Shown here one piece after another: positions 52,247 through 63,406 of a stretch of DNA of 64,000 nt. A model generated the notes under the pieces. It searched no databases. It had not been told where the DNA came from and saw nothing but the letters and a program-made list of their open reading frames with translations. This DNA comes from Schistocerca nitens (taxonomy: Eukaryota; Arthropoda; Insecta; Orthoptera; Acrididae), in assembly GCF_023898315.1 (NCBI RefSeq), contig NC_064621.1, positions 133,422,521 to 133,486,520 on the forward strand. Reading direction: 5' to 3'. Position 1 is the first letter of the stretch; the number at the start of each line of letters is the position of its first letter. The translations under genes and the position numbers were made by a program.

Positions 52247-54344
52247 CAAGGTGAGTCACCTAACGTTACCGCTGGATATATTTCGTAAACCACATCAAAT
52301 ACTGACGAACCGATTCCGCAGACCGAACGTGAGGAGAGGGGCTAGTGTAATTGGTTAATACAAACCATACAAAAATGCACGGAAATATGTTTTTTAACAC
52401 AAACCTATGTTTTTTAAATGGAACCACGCTAGTTTTGTTAGCACATCTGAACACATAAACAAATACGTAATCAGTGCCATTTGTTGCATTGTAAAATGTT
52501 AATTACATCCGGAGATATTGTAACCTAAAGTTGACGCTTGAATCCTCCGACGTTCAGTTGCGTGTTGTAACAAACACGGGCCATGGTCGGCGAGCAGCAT
52601 CTGTAGGGACATGTTTACGATGACGACCGTGTTTACGAGTGTGGCTGTAGTGCACTGTTGTGGTTTGGTCTAGCTGTCGCAGTGTCCGCTTGTAGCGCTT
52701 GCTGCTATTGTTATTCTGCATTCGTCTCCGCACGCAGACCAACTGCAGTACACCGTGTTACCAGACGTCTGTGATAGTGTAGTGTTGTAGGAACTGTGAC
52801 CATGGTGTATTCGAACTCTGAAAAGGCGGAGATGATACTCATCTATGGCGAGTGTCGACGAAATGCAGCTGAAGCCTGCAGGGTGTATGCAGAACGGTAC
52901 CCGGACAGAGAGCATCCAACGTGCCGCACATTGCAAAACATCTACCGCCAACTGTATGCAACAGGTATGGTCGTAGCACGCAAACGGGTCCGTAACAGGC
53001 CCGTCAAAGGAGAAGCGGGTGCAGTTGGTGTGTTAGCTGGTGTTGCCATGAACCCACACATGAGTACACGAGACATTGCGAGGGCCCGTGGACTGAGTCA
53101 AAGTAGTGTCATGCGCATACTGCATCGTCACCGCGTTCACCCGTTTCATGTGTCGCTACATCAGCAATTACATGGTGATGACTTTAATCATCGAGTGCAA
53201 TTCTGTCAATGGGCATTGACAGAGAATGCACGGGGCAGTGAATCTACGGAACATGCATTACTGGTCCGTGGACAATCCTCGCTGGCTCAGACAGGTAGAG
53301 CGACAGAGACCGTGGACTGTAAATATATGGTGCGGAATCATTGGGGACCACCTCAGTGGTCCTCACTTCATTGCAGGGGCCCAAACAGCTGCAACGTACA
53401 TCGCGTTTCTACAGAATGATCTGCCAACGTTGCTCGAAAATGTCCCACTGGAAATGCGTCGACGTATGTGGTATCAGCATGATGGTGCACCTGCACATTC
53501 CGCAATTAACACTAGGCTGACCCTTGACAGGATGTTCGACGGGCGTTTCATAGGACGTGGAGGACGCATAAATTGGCCAGCCCGTTCTCCTGATCTTACA
53601 CCTCTGGACTTCTTTCTGTGGGGTACGTTAAAGGAGAATGTGTACCGTGATGTGCCTACAACCCCAGAGGATATGAAACAACGTATTGTGGCAGCCTGCG
53701 GCGACATTACACCAGATGTACTGCGGCGTGTACGACATTCATTACGCCAGAGATTGCAATTGTGTGCAGCAAATGATGGCCACCACATTGAACATCTATT
53801 GGCCTGACATGTCGGGACACACCCTATTCCACTCCGTAATTGAAAACGGAAACCACGTGTGTACGTGTACCTCACACCTCATGGTAATGTACATGTGCGT
53901 CAGTGAAAAAGACCAATAAAAAGGTGTTAGCATGTGGACGTAATGTGCTGTTCCAGTCTCTTCTCTACCTAAGGTCCATCACCGTTCCCTTTGGATACTT
54001 ACGTAATTCGGTGCTCTCCGATACACACGATCGAACAGCGGAGGAGTGGTACTCAAGCGTCAACTTTAGGTTAAAATATCTCCGGATGTAATTAACATTT
54101 TACAATGCAACAAACGGCACTGATTACGTATTTGTTTATATGTTCAGATGTGCTAACAAAACTAACGGGGTTCCATTTACAAAAAAACGCAGGTTTGTGT
54201 TAAACATGCTTCCGTGCATTTTTTTATGGTTTGTATTAAGCAATTACACTAGCCCCTCTCCTCACGTTCGGTCTGTGGAATCGATTCGTCAGTATATCAT
54301 GTGGTTTACGACATACATCCAGCGATAATGTTAGGTGACTCACC

Positions 54345-54347
<3 letters not shown>
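52247..54347 (+). mobile_element. Mariner-like (DD41D type) element with about 300-bp TIRs
   Basis: The left end AAGGTGAGTCACCTAACGTT and right end (inverse of AGGGTGAGTCACCTAACATT) extend into inverted repeats of about 300 bp, which include matching ATCTCCGGATGTAATTAAC blocks (left, reversed, and right). TA flanks lie at 52245-52246 and 54348-54349. At 2.1 kb with a transposase remnant it looks nearly complete except for a small internal loss. It abuts the preceding mariner-like element with no spacer. Confidence 0.88.
52802..53807 (+). pseudogene. DD41D-type mariner-like transposase lacking the first catalytic Asp
   Basis: It starts MVYSNSEKAEMILIYGECRR and is open through a helix-turn-helix region (MSTRDIARARGLSQSSVMRIL) to CQWALTENARG at about 53235. 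In the related element at 61320 the next 20 or so residues contain RVLFSDEASFTN with the first catalytic Asp. Here that segment is missing and the frame shifts, resuming as VNLRNMHYWSVDNPRW. The second Asp (YQHDGAPAHS) and third Asp (SPDLTPLDFFLW) remain, with 41 residues between them. The C-terminus IEHLLA-stop is normal. A deletion of about 60 bp therefore removed a catalytic residue. Confidence 0.85.

Positions 54348-54349
<2 letters not shown>

Positions 54350-54386
<37 letters not shown>
54350..54386. repeat. (TA)n tract
   Basis: A pure AT run directly after the mariner-like element, typical of its TA-rich target. Confidence 0.9.
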
Positions 54387-54390
<4 letters not shown>

Positions 54391-54922
54391 TTTATTCCAT
54401 TTTTCTGAGAAAAAGTCAAACACGACCCTTATAATGTCACATGTTAAATTAATCATCCTGCCGTATTTGCACTCGTTAACTCGTTAGAACTGTATTTCTT
54501 TTAAATAGCTGTATTTCCAAGGCCTTTAGATCTTGGAAAGTTGCGAGCTGTTTTGCTTGTCTCCTTTCATTCACATTTGATGAAAGAATTCGACCGTATG
54601 CGAACTGACCTAGAGAAGGCGTGATAGTATAAAAAGTTAGATGGATTAAAGAGATTACAGCGGTCGAAGCCATTGATTTCATTTCCTTTTTTAACATTCT
54701 TCAATTTAACCTGTTGCTGACTATATCAATAGCTGTTCTGGCTGACCTTTAGAATTGAGTAGGACAGCACAGTCACAAAAATGGCCCACCAAAACCTATC
54801 CCCAGTGGGGCGTGGCAACGTACTCTTCTCAGAACTGTTAGCGGATCTTGGACAAGTAGAAGCTGCCCGTGTTTTTTCTTGAGGAAAGTGTACTTGTACG
54901 ACCATACTTTCGGTTTGTAATT
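54387..54922. other. Unrecognised A/T-rich sequence
   Basis: No element or gene is recognised. Confidence 0.35.
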
Positions 54923-54924
54923 TA

Positions 54925-56443
54925 CACTACTGGCCATTAAAATTGTTACACCACGAAGATGACGTGCTACAGACGCGAAATTTAACCGACAGCAAGAAGA
55001 TGCTGTGATATGCAAATGATTAGCTTTTCAGACCATTCACAAAGGGTTGGCCCCGGTGGCGACACCTACTACGTGCTGACATGAGGAAAGTTTCCAACCG
55101 ATTTCTCATACACAAACAGCAGTTGACCGGCGTTGCCCGGTGAAATGTTGTTCTGATGCCTCATGTAGGGAGGAGAAATGCGTAACATCACGTTTCCGAC
55201 TTTGATAAAGGTCGGATTGTATCCTATCGCGATTGCGGATTATCGTATCGCGACATTGCTGCTCGCGTTGGTCGAGATCCTATGACTGTTAGCAGAATAC
55301 GGCCTCGTATCACTAGCAGCCGAGATGACAGCCATCTTATCCGCATGGCTGTAACGGATCGTGCAGCCACGTCTCGATCCCTGAGTCAACAGATGGGGAC
55401 GCTTGCAAGACAACAACCATCTACACGAACAGTTCGACGACGTTTGCAGCAGCATTGACTATCAGCTCGGAGACCGTGGCTGCTGTTACCCTTGTCGCTG
55501 CATCACAGACAGGACGCCTGTGATGGTGTACTCAACGACGAACCTGGCAAAACGTCATTGTTTCGGATGAATCCAGGTTCTGTTTACAACATCATGATGT
55601 TCGCATCCGGGTCTGGCGACATCACGGTGAACGCACATTGGAAGCGTGAATTCGTCATCGCCATACTGGCGTATCACCCGTCGTGAAGGTATGGGGTGCC
55701 ATTGGTTATACGTCTCGGTCACCTCTTTTTTTGCAATGACGATACTTTGAACAGTGGACGTTACATTTCAGATGGGTTACGACCCGTGGCTCTACCCTTC
55801 ATTCGATCTCTGCGAAACCATACACCTCAGCAGGTCCTGTACGGGCATTTCTGGATACAGAAAATGTTCGACCTCTGCCCTGGCCAGCACATTGTCCAGA
55901 TCTCTCACCAATTGAAAACGTCTGGTCAATGGTGGCCGAGCAACTGGCTCGTCACAATGCGCCAGTCACTACTCTTGATGAACTGTGGTATCCTGCTGAA
56001 GCTGCATGGGTAGCTGTACCTGTACATGCCATCCCAGCTCTGTTTGACTCAATGCCCAGGCGTACCAATGCCGTTATTACAGCCAGAGGTGGTTGTTCTG
56101 GGTACTGATTTCTCAGGGTCTATGCACCCAAATTGCGTGAAAATGTTCAAAATGGTTCAAATGGCTCTGAGCACTATGGGACTCAACATCTTAGGTCATA
56201 GTCCGCTATAACTTAGAACTACTTAAACCTAACTAACCTAAGGACATCACCCGAGGCAGGATTCGAACCTGCGACCGTAGCAGCCCCGCGGTTCCGGACT
56301 GCAGCGCCAGAATCGCACGGCCACCGCGGCCGGCGCGTGAAAATGTAATCACATGTCAGTTTCAGTATAATGTATTTGTCCGATGAATACCCGTTTATCA
56401 TCAGCATTTCTTCTTGATGTAGCGATTTTAATGGTCAGTAGTG
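54925..56443 (+). mobile_element. Tc1-like family 1, copy 5, with a nested SINE
   Basis: The termini are CACTACTGGCCATTAAAAT and the inverse ending CAGTAGTG, with TA at 54923-54924 and 56444-56445. The transposase has several deletions: the segment from the PITVSRIWN-type block to the NTERR region is lost near 55285, and another lies near 55800. There are also multiple shifts, so no long frame survives. A SINE lies in the 3' untranslated part (56147-56334). Confidence 0.88.
56147..56334 (-). mobile_element. SINE A in Tc1 copy 5, 12-bp target duplication
   Basis: GCGTGAAAATGT at 56135-56146 and 56335-56346 flanks a reverse SINE A. The CACACACATCCATGC segment of the body is missing (a deletion of about 15 bp between ACATCAC and CCGAGGC). 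Confidence 0.92.
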
Positions 56444-56445
56444 TA

Positions 56446-57177
56446 TTCTGATGTCGATGTGACACTGTTCCGTGGAGGCATCGGATACTTCAGAACATCT
56501 ACACCAGCTTGGCTCCAGCTAGGCAGTCTAAAAACCATCACCTACTCGAACAAAAACTTCCACTCCATACGACATTGTTCCACCTCCACGCCCAGTGGTG
56601 TTCGCGGCTATCAGTTGCTTGTGCGGCCCGCCCTCTCATGCCGCCAGTTCAACACGCCGCTAAGCACGACTCTCTGGCCGCGCTAAAAGCAAACGTACCC
56701 CTCGACATGTATGCTAGTCGGATTTCACATTTGCGACTTTCATCACGATCACTTTCTTCTTTAGATGGCGACGGTAAGCATTCTACGCTCCAGGAAAGGA
56801 GGCTCCTGAGTCCACTAACAACCGTACAGGTTGTCTGTCGATGATGACGTCAGTGAGATTTCCAGACTTATGGTGACTGTCGTCCATGGAGGACTTTAAT
56901 CTGTGGCAGCCCCACCTCCATAGATAGTCGTGTCACTTAGAGTTCCTGAATTTGCCGGCACGGCATCTCTGTACAGTATAGGGAACGGCGATGGCATCTT
57001 GGGCAGCGACATCGTTTAGGGTACCGCGATGAGCCTTTCCCCACAGGTTATTATTGTCTGCAGTCGACTAAAGCGAACAGTTGTGATGGCCACGTCGAGT
57101 AGCAGATCAGTCGTCGGAAACATGTCCTTTTTCTCAAGTAGCCCACAACGTCTCCAGGGCATCCACAGTGGAATCAT
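56446..57177. other. Unrecognised sequence
   Basis: Moderately GC-rich with a 111-codon frame at 56509-56844, but no recognised protein family or element. Confidence 0.35.
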
Positions 57178-57191
57178 ACTGGAGCGTTATC

Positions 57192-57395
57192 GCCGGCCGG
57201 TGTGGCCGAGCGATTCTAGAGGCTTCAGTCTGGAACCGGGCGACCGCTACGGTCGCAGGTTCGAATCCTACCTCGGGCATGGATGTGTGTGATGTCCTTA
57301 GGTTAGTTAGGTTTAAGTAGTTCTAATTTATAGGGGACTGATGACCTCAGATGTTAAGTCTCATAGTGCTCAGAGCCATTTGAACCATTTTTTTA
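57192..57395 (+). mobile_element. SINE A, full length, 14-bp target duplication
   Basis: ACTGGAGCGTTATC (57178-57191) and ACTGGGGCGTTATC (57396-57409) flank it with one change. The head, A box, B box (GGTTCGAATCC), hairpin and GAACCATTTTTTT end are all intact. This is one of the best SINE A references in the window. Confidence 0.95.
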
Positions 57396-57421
57396 ACTGG
57401 GGCGTTATCCACTGTCCTCCA

Positions 57422-57900
57422 TGAAGTGTTGACAGAAGAGCCAACACCGTGTTGCTAGAGGAGGCCGAAATGCACGCGTTTAATTACACGCAGACTGGCG
57501 TGAGGTCTGGAACAGGATAATGTCTTGAGAATTGCAAATAAAGTACGTAGATGATGTAATACTTAACTTTAATCCATAATTGGTGTACATTGCTCTTGAC
57601 TGTACATGCTTCAATATAAATATCAATTGAATACGGCGCCTTGCTAGGTCGTAGCAAATGACGTAGCTGAAGGCTATGCTATCGTCTCGGCAAATGAGAG
57701 CGTATTTGTCAGTGAACCCTTGCTATGAACGTCGGCTGTACAACTGGGGAGAGTGCTAGTAAGTCTCTCTAGACCTGCCGTGTGGTGGCGCTCGGTCTGC
57801 AATCACTGACAGTGGCGACACGCGGGTCCGACGTATACTAGACCGCGGCCGATTTAAAGGCTACCACCTAGCAAGTGTCGTGTCTGGCGGTGACACCACA
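57422..57900. mobile_element. Solo LTR (Gypsy type), 5-bp target duplication
   Basis: The 479-bp unit starts TGAAGTGTTGACAG and ends GGTGACACCACA (TG...CA termini). CTCCA at 57417-57421 and 57901-57905 is a perfect 5-bp duplication, as left by Gypsy integrases. No internal retrotransposon sequence lies between, so LTR-LTR recombination has removed it. I recognise the sequence as a common grasshopper LTR. Its orientation is not decided. Confidence 0.85.
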
Positions 57901-57905
57901 CTCCA

Positions 57906-58560
57906 AATTGGTCGGGTGCTGGGTTGTCGTTTGATGGTTGCGGCTCAAATCCAAATTGGCCTCGTACGTTCGGCTTGCGGTGGAGATTAATACTAAAGAC
58001 TGACATACCTCATCTTCAACTTCCTCTAAAATCTCCTGGCGTAAGGGTCGATATCCATTGTTGTTCTCTCAAGTTGCCCCACCTGGCAGTTTTGGCTGCA
58101 AATAAAATGCTGTATCTCTTCTGATACAATCTGGCATTTGAGAGAGGCGAGGCTGTGGTGACCTTCTACAACAGCCATAAATATCACATTCGGGTGTCGG
58201 TCATCTGTCTTTTGTCTGATTCTTGCCTGCTCTATTTCCTCAATGCGCGGACAGCAGTTGATGAATTCCTCTGTTGTCGCGACATTGTTTACGATCAAAG
58301 CTTGATACAGGTCTTCTGCAACTCCTTTCATCAAGTGTGAGATTTTATCAACTTCCGTCACATTAAGATTCACAATGTGGCATAGGACCAGAACATTCTT
58401 TATATAGGACTCAGTTGTTTTTCCATGACACTGGGTCCCATTTTTCAGTTATTCTTCGCTTAAGTCGATTTGCTGTTGACTGACGCCAAAGTTTTTCTTC
58501 AGTTCAGATGTTGTTTCATATTGCATCAGTTACCACACAACCCGCGATATACTACTAGAA
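57906..58560 (-). pseudogene. Gypsy gag fragment
   Basis: The minus-strand frame at 58026-58373 gives NLNVTEVDKISHLMKGVAEDLYQALIVNNVATTEEFINCC, then RIEEIEQARI. This is a typical Gypsy gag capsid stretch in which H-L-M-K-G-V follows D-K. Upstream, QCHGKTTESYIKNVLVLC can be read across a shift. No nucleocapsid knuckle is visible before the homology fades at about 57906. Confidence 0.75.
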
Positions 58561-58970
58561 GAAAGTCTACGGTACCTTGCTGACTGTTAGTTTCTGATGA
58601 TTCGTGGCATTTACCTCCAGAGTCTTCAAGGAGATTGTTTCCGGATTGTGAGTGAGGCATTGTAATACTGTACCATATTACCCGAACTCATCGTTCTTGG
58701 AGAGGGTAAACCATAAATTAAAGGCTACCTGGATTGCTTATACACGCAGACAGGCAAGATATGCATAAGAACACATTGGTGGAATTAATTTTTTCATTTA
58801 GAACTGTTTCCCCAATGGCTAACTTGTGGTCATTTGAAGAACAGTAACACAGCAAGACATTCCCTAAGGAGATTAGGGAGAGGTGTCGTAGTTCCTGGAA
58901 AAATACGTTGGTCACTCGTGAGGAAGGAACTCAGGGTTTAATATATATTAGGAACTTAGGGAAGCTGAAT
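58561..58970. other. Unrecognised sequence
   Basis: No element is clear. It may be decayed Gypsy material between the gag fragment and the integrase end. Confidence 0.3.
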
Positions 58971-58974
58971 AGAG

Positions 58975-59155
58975 CATAGACCAATCTAACAGGGAAGCTC
59001 CTGCGGCACTTTGAAGGCCCTTTTGAGATTATTCCGTTTATGACCCCAGTCACAGGGTTAATTAAAGGTGCCTCTGCTACTAAAGAATGCAGGGCACATA
59101 TCTCTCAGTTTAACCAGCTTGTGATTACTGATTATATTATTTACATGCGGCTACT
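58975..59155 (+). pseudogene. Gypsy integrase C-terminal (GPY/F-like) fragment
   Basis: Plus-strand translation reads NLTGKLLRHFEGPFEIIPFMTPVTGLI and CRAHISQFNQLV. This follows the GPY/F module of Gypsy integrases (K-L-x-x-x-F-x-G-P-F/Y ... H-V-S-x-L/F). It is opposite in strand to the neighbouring gag fragment, so it is a separate or rearranged copy. Confidence 0.6.
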
Positions 59156-61018
59156 ATAGTTGTATCTTCTTCTGTGTACTGGCAGGGAAGGAGACTCAGA
59201 AGGGGAGAGAGGGAAGACTTTGTCACATCGAGTAGCATGTTTGTTTTGCCCACAGCCAGAGAGTCATCCTTGGTGTCATGTCATGCTGGCGCTGAGAGAG
59301 AGCAGGGTGCACCCACATGTGATTGCCACGAGGACCATTGCGGTGGGGGCGGAGAGTGAGAGATGGAATAGAAGTTAGTTCCTACATGGCCAAGAAAGAG
59401 ACTCCTTCATCAAGCTGGTATGCCAAGGACCTGTCTATGGGATATTGCTAACAGTTAGCGTAGGGCGCAGCTGCTGTGTGGGCACAGTAACACAGCTGGG
59501 CGATTGGAGTCTTTTCCTGGGCCAGAGGATGGTGGGTACGGTAGATACAGAGAAAGGAAGCTTCTCCATTTCAAGAGATGTTACTCTTATTCCTTAGTGG
59601 CTGCATGGCTCCCGGCCTGTACCCCACTCCACCAAATTCTGGGACGTGTATTACAAGAATATCTATTAATAACAGATCACAGCTCTTCGAATTTGTTGTT
59701 TTCTCATAATATAGTCATAATTATATTCTCTCATGGAATTTCTTGCGCACATCACAAGTCTGCATAGACTGTGGGAGATGGATCCAGTAGTTGCTAGAAA
59801 GCTATTCAGGCTCACGAAAGATATCTACATGCTAGTGACGATGTAGATGGTCAAGGAGAACTTTGGATTGCTTATTGTCACTAGCAGCCACAACTGATAG
59901 CTAACATTATCTTCATAAGAAGAGCTGATCCAGTCCATGAAGGGCACCTTAATGCCATCTACGAAGAATCGTTCTCTGCTACCATTATACACAAAGTATT
60001 GGAAATTGCGAATAGGATTTCGCCTGACCGAGGAACAATGTCAGCGAATGTCAACCGCTTTGCATCACTTTTCGAGTGATTTCGGAGGTGGAATGGTGAA
60101 ATAGAAACCAAGAGGCCCATAGTAAAAGACTGTAAAATGTGAATGTTCTTTCAGTTTTTCTGTTAAATTCTTTCTTTATCTCATGGTGTAGTATTTGCAA
60201 ATACTTTGCGGAGACGTTTTTGTTACCAACATGGACTACAGATAACACATAAGACAAATTCGCATTTGTCTTACCAAACTTGCTTCTCGATTACATCAAA
60301 TCACTGTTTCTGGTTGTTGAAAAGGTGATTCAGAAGGTTTTCCAAGTCTGCTCCAAGAATTAGTGTATGACAGTGGTTACGATAAAAGCCGAGGTATATG
60401 TGATCAATTGATCCACAGATCAACGTGTCCGCAAGGAGTTGGCAGCCAAGAGAAGGCAGCCGATTTGGGTGTTGCCGAGGAGAGCACAAATGAGAGGTAT
60501 ATAAATTAAACATTTTTTGAAGTTATGAGGGAACTTCTACATGATAAAAGAGAGAAAAGTGCTAAGTTACTGTTGAGTCCAGTACAGTGAGTATATATCA
60601 GTTCATTTATTTTGTCAATTATTCAGAAGACGTTTCATAAGGGTGTCTGTGTTGAGTGTGAAAGCTGCACCTAAACTTGCATTTTAAGTTTTGATCACGA
60701 TTTTTTCCTTTCTAAAATCACGAAATAATCTTTGTAATATTCACCAGAGACATCCTACAATCAGCTTCGGTTCGGTGGTCGCCAATGTTGCAATGTTGGG
60801 ATATGATCTTTCCAATCACCTTGCCATGGTGGTTAATAGGAAACATGTAACTCATGGCCATTGTGCCACAAAGGCTCAATTAGCTCGTTTTCGTAAACCG
60901 GAAACTGACTACGGGATCAAGTATTATCTGTTGTACTATCTATTCAATCTTATCATCCTCTTATGCCATTGGGAATACTTCATTGCCTTTCTGGAAGATA
61001 TATTGAGAGAATATGTAA
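59156..61018. other. Unrecognised sequence
   Basis: In 1.86 kb I see no element, RNA gene or coding domain. The first 600 bp could be Gypsy 3' untranslated or LTR sequence because they follow the integrase end, but no LTR boundary can be shown. Confidence 0.3.
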
Positions 61019-61031
61019 TGTAACACTTTTT

Positions 61032-61224
61032 AGCCGGCCGCGGTGGTCTCGCGGTTAAGGCGCTCAGTCCGGAACCGCGCTACTGCTACGGTCGCAGGTT
61101 CGAATCCTGCCTCGGGCATGGATGTGTGTGATGTCCTTAGGTTAGTTAGGTTTAAGTAGTTCTAAGTTCTAGGGGACTGATGACCACAGATGTTAAGTCC
61201 CATAGTGCTCAGAGCCATTTTTTT
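61032..61224 (+). mobile_element. SINE A, full length, 13-bp target duplication
   Basis: TGTAACACTTTTT at 61019-61031 and 61225-61237 is perfect. The hairpin GGGAC (61173-61177) with GTCCC (61197-61201) is intact. The head is of the GGTCTCGCGGTTAAGGCG subtype, slightly different from the GCCGAGCGGTTCTAG subtype of other copies. Confidence 0.95.
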
Positions 61225-61772
61225 TGTAACACTTTTTCAAGCATTTCAATTTATATTACGTATACTGAGAATCCACGTCGGTTCTGTTACCCATTTTCAT
61301 AGCGTGTAGTAACCATATACACGGTGGTCCACTCAACGTGACTGGGCCAAATATCTCACGAAATAAGCGTCAAACGAGAAAACTACAAAGAACGAAACTT
61401 GAAGGGGAAAACCAGATGGCGCTATGTTTGGCCCGCTAGATGGCGCTGCCATAGGTCAAACGGACATCAACTGCGTTCTTTTAAATAGGAACCCCCATTT
61501 TTATTACCTATTCGTGTAGTACGTAAATAAATATGAATATTTTTCCTGGACAGATTTTTTCGCTTTCTGATAGATGGCGCCGAAATAGTCACAAACATAC
61601 GGCTCACAATTTTAGAAGAACAGTTGGTAACAGGTATTTTAAATTAAAATACAGAATGTAGGTACGTTTGAACATTTTATTTCGGTTGTTCCATTGTGAT
61701 ACATGTACCTTTGTGAACTTATCATTTCTGAGAACGCATGCTGTTACAGCGTGATTACCTGTAAATACCACA

Positions 61773-62818
61773 TTAATGCAATAAATGCTCAAAATGATGT
61801 CCGTCAACCTCAATGCATTTGGCAATACGTGTAACGACATTCCTCTCAACAGCGAGTAGTTTGCCTTCCGTAATGTTCGCACATGCATTGACAATGCGCT
61901 GACGCATGTTGTCAGGCATTGTCGGTGGATCACGATAGCAAATATACTTTGACTTTCCCTACAGAAAGAAATCCGGGGACGTCAGATCCGGTGAACTTGC
62001 GGGCCATGGTATGGTGCTTCGACGACCAATCCACTTGTCATGAAATATGCTATTCAATACCGCACGCGAGCTATGTGCCGGACATCCATCATGTTGGAAG
62101 TACATCGCCATTCTGTCATTCAGTGAAACATCTTGTAGTAACATCGGCAGAACATTACGTAGGAAATCAGCATACATTGCACCACTTAGATTGCCATGGG
62201 GGTTAATTATCCTTCCTCCCGTAATGCCGCACCATACATTAACCTGCCAAGGTAGCTGATGTTCTACTTGTCGCAGCCATCGTGGATTTTCCGTTGCCCA
62301 GTAGTGCATATTATGCCGGTTTACGTTCCGCTGTTGGTGAATGACGCTTCGTCGCTAAATAGAACGCGTGCAAAGTATCTGTCATCGTCCCGTAATTTCT
62401 CTTGTGCCCAGTGGCAGAACTGTACACGACGTTCAGAGTCGTCGCCATGCAATTCCTGGCGCACAGAAATATGGTACGGGTGCAATCGATGTTGATGTAG
62501 CGTTCTTAATACCGACGTTTTTGAGATTCCCGATTCTCGCGCAATTTGCCTGCTAGTGATGTGCGGATTTGCCGCGACAGCAGCTAAAACACCTACTTGG
62601 GCATCATTTGTTGCAGGTCGTGGTTGACGTTTCACATGTGGCTGAACACTTCCTGTTTCCTTAAATAACGTTACTATCCGGCGAACGATCCGGACACTTG
62701 GATGATGTCGTCCAGGATACCGAGCAGCATACATAGCACAGGCCCGTTGGGCATTTTGATCACAATAGCCATACATCAAAACGATATCTACCTGTTCCGC
62801 AATTGGTGAACGGTCCAT
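61773..62818 (-). pseudogene. Mariner-like transposase with a 1-bp deletion and a nonsense codon
   Basis: It begins MDRSPIAEQVDIVLMYGYCD, and the helix-turn-helix region (ITSRQIARESGISKTSVLRTL) follows. The first catalytic block RVLFSDEASFTNSG is intact. One base is then missing (about 62322) and the frame changes. It resumes as MHYWATENPRWLRQVEH, then FQHDGCPAHSS with the second Asp and SPDLTSPDFFL with the third. There a Trp codon has become TAG (about 61957). The terminal GHHFEHLLH-stop lies at 61773. The Asp-Asp spacing is 38 here, three fewer than in the copy at 52802, so a small in-frame deletion is likely. Confidence 0.87.
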
Positions 62819-63134
62819 TTTAACAGGGATAATGTACCACGAAGCAAATACCGTCCGCACTGGCGTAATGTTACGTGATACAACGTACTCATAAGTTTAT
62901 GACTAATGCGACGCCATCTATCACAAAAGGGAAAAAAGTGGTCCAACTAAAACATTCATATTTCTTTACGTACTACACGAATATGTTATAAAAATGGGGG
63001 TTCCTATTTTTAAAAAATGCAGTTGATATCCGTTTGACCTATGGCAGCGCCATCTAGCGGGCCAACCACAGAGCCATCTGGTTTCCCCCTTCAAGCTAGA
63101 CGAGTTTCGTTCTTTGTAGTTTTTTCGTTTGATG

Positions 63135-63343
63135 GTTCAAATGGCTCTGAGCACTATGGGACTTAACATCTATGGTCAACAGTCCCCTAGAACTTAGAAC
63201 TACTTAAACCTAACTAACCTAAGGACATCACACAACACCCAGTCATCACGAGGCAGAGAAAATCCCTGACCCCGCCGGGAATCGAACCCGGGAACCCGGG
63301 TGCGGGAAGCGAGAACGCTACCGCACGGCCACGAGCTGCGGAC
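63135..63343 (-). mobile_element. Chimeric SINE with SINE A tail and a different tRNA head
   Basis: TTCGTTTGATG at 63124-63134 and 63344-63354 is a perfect 11-bp duplication, so this is one insertion. Read on the minus strand, the tail from the stop-like end to GATGTCCTTAGGTTAG is SINE A. The head is another tRNA-like unit (GCAGCTCGTGGCCGTGCGG, B box GGTTCGATTCC, CGGCGGGGTCAGGG) with the linker GACTGGGTGTTGTGTGATG. That linker matches the third SINE type at 27015. Confidence 0.92.
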
Positions 63344-63406
63344 TTCGTTTGATGCTTATTTCGTGAGATATTTGGCCCCAGGTCACTGTCAATGGACCAC
63401 CCTGTA

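Larger units (their letters stand above)
61320..63404 (-). mobile_element. Mariner-like (DD41D-group) element with long TIRs
   Basis: Ends CACGGTGGTCCACT and the inverse AATGGACCACCCTG lead into inverted repeats of more than 200 bp (shared CATCTAGCGGGCC and AACTACAAAGAACGAAAC blocks). TA lies at 61318-61319 and 63405-63406. A SINE is inserted in the right TIR (63135-63343). Without it the element is about 1.87 kb. The transposase on the minus strand is broken. Confidence 0.9.

Noticed and set aside
59160..59378. Possible env-like or host coding frame after the integrase end
   Set aside because: Short, with no signal peptide or transmembrane pattern, and no homology recognised.
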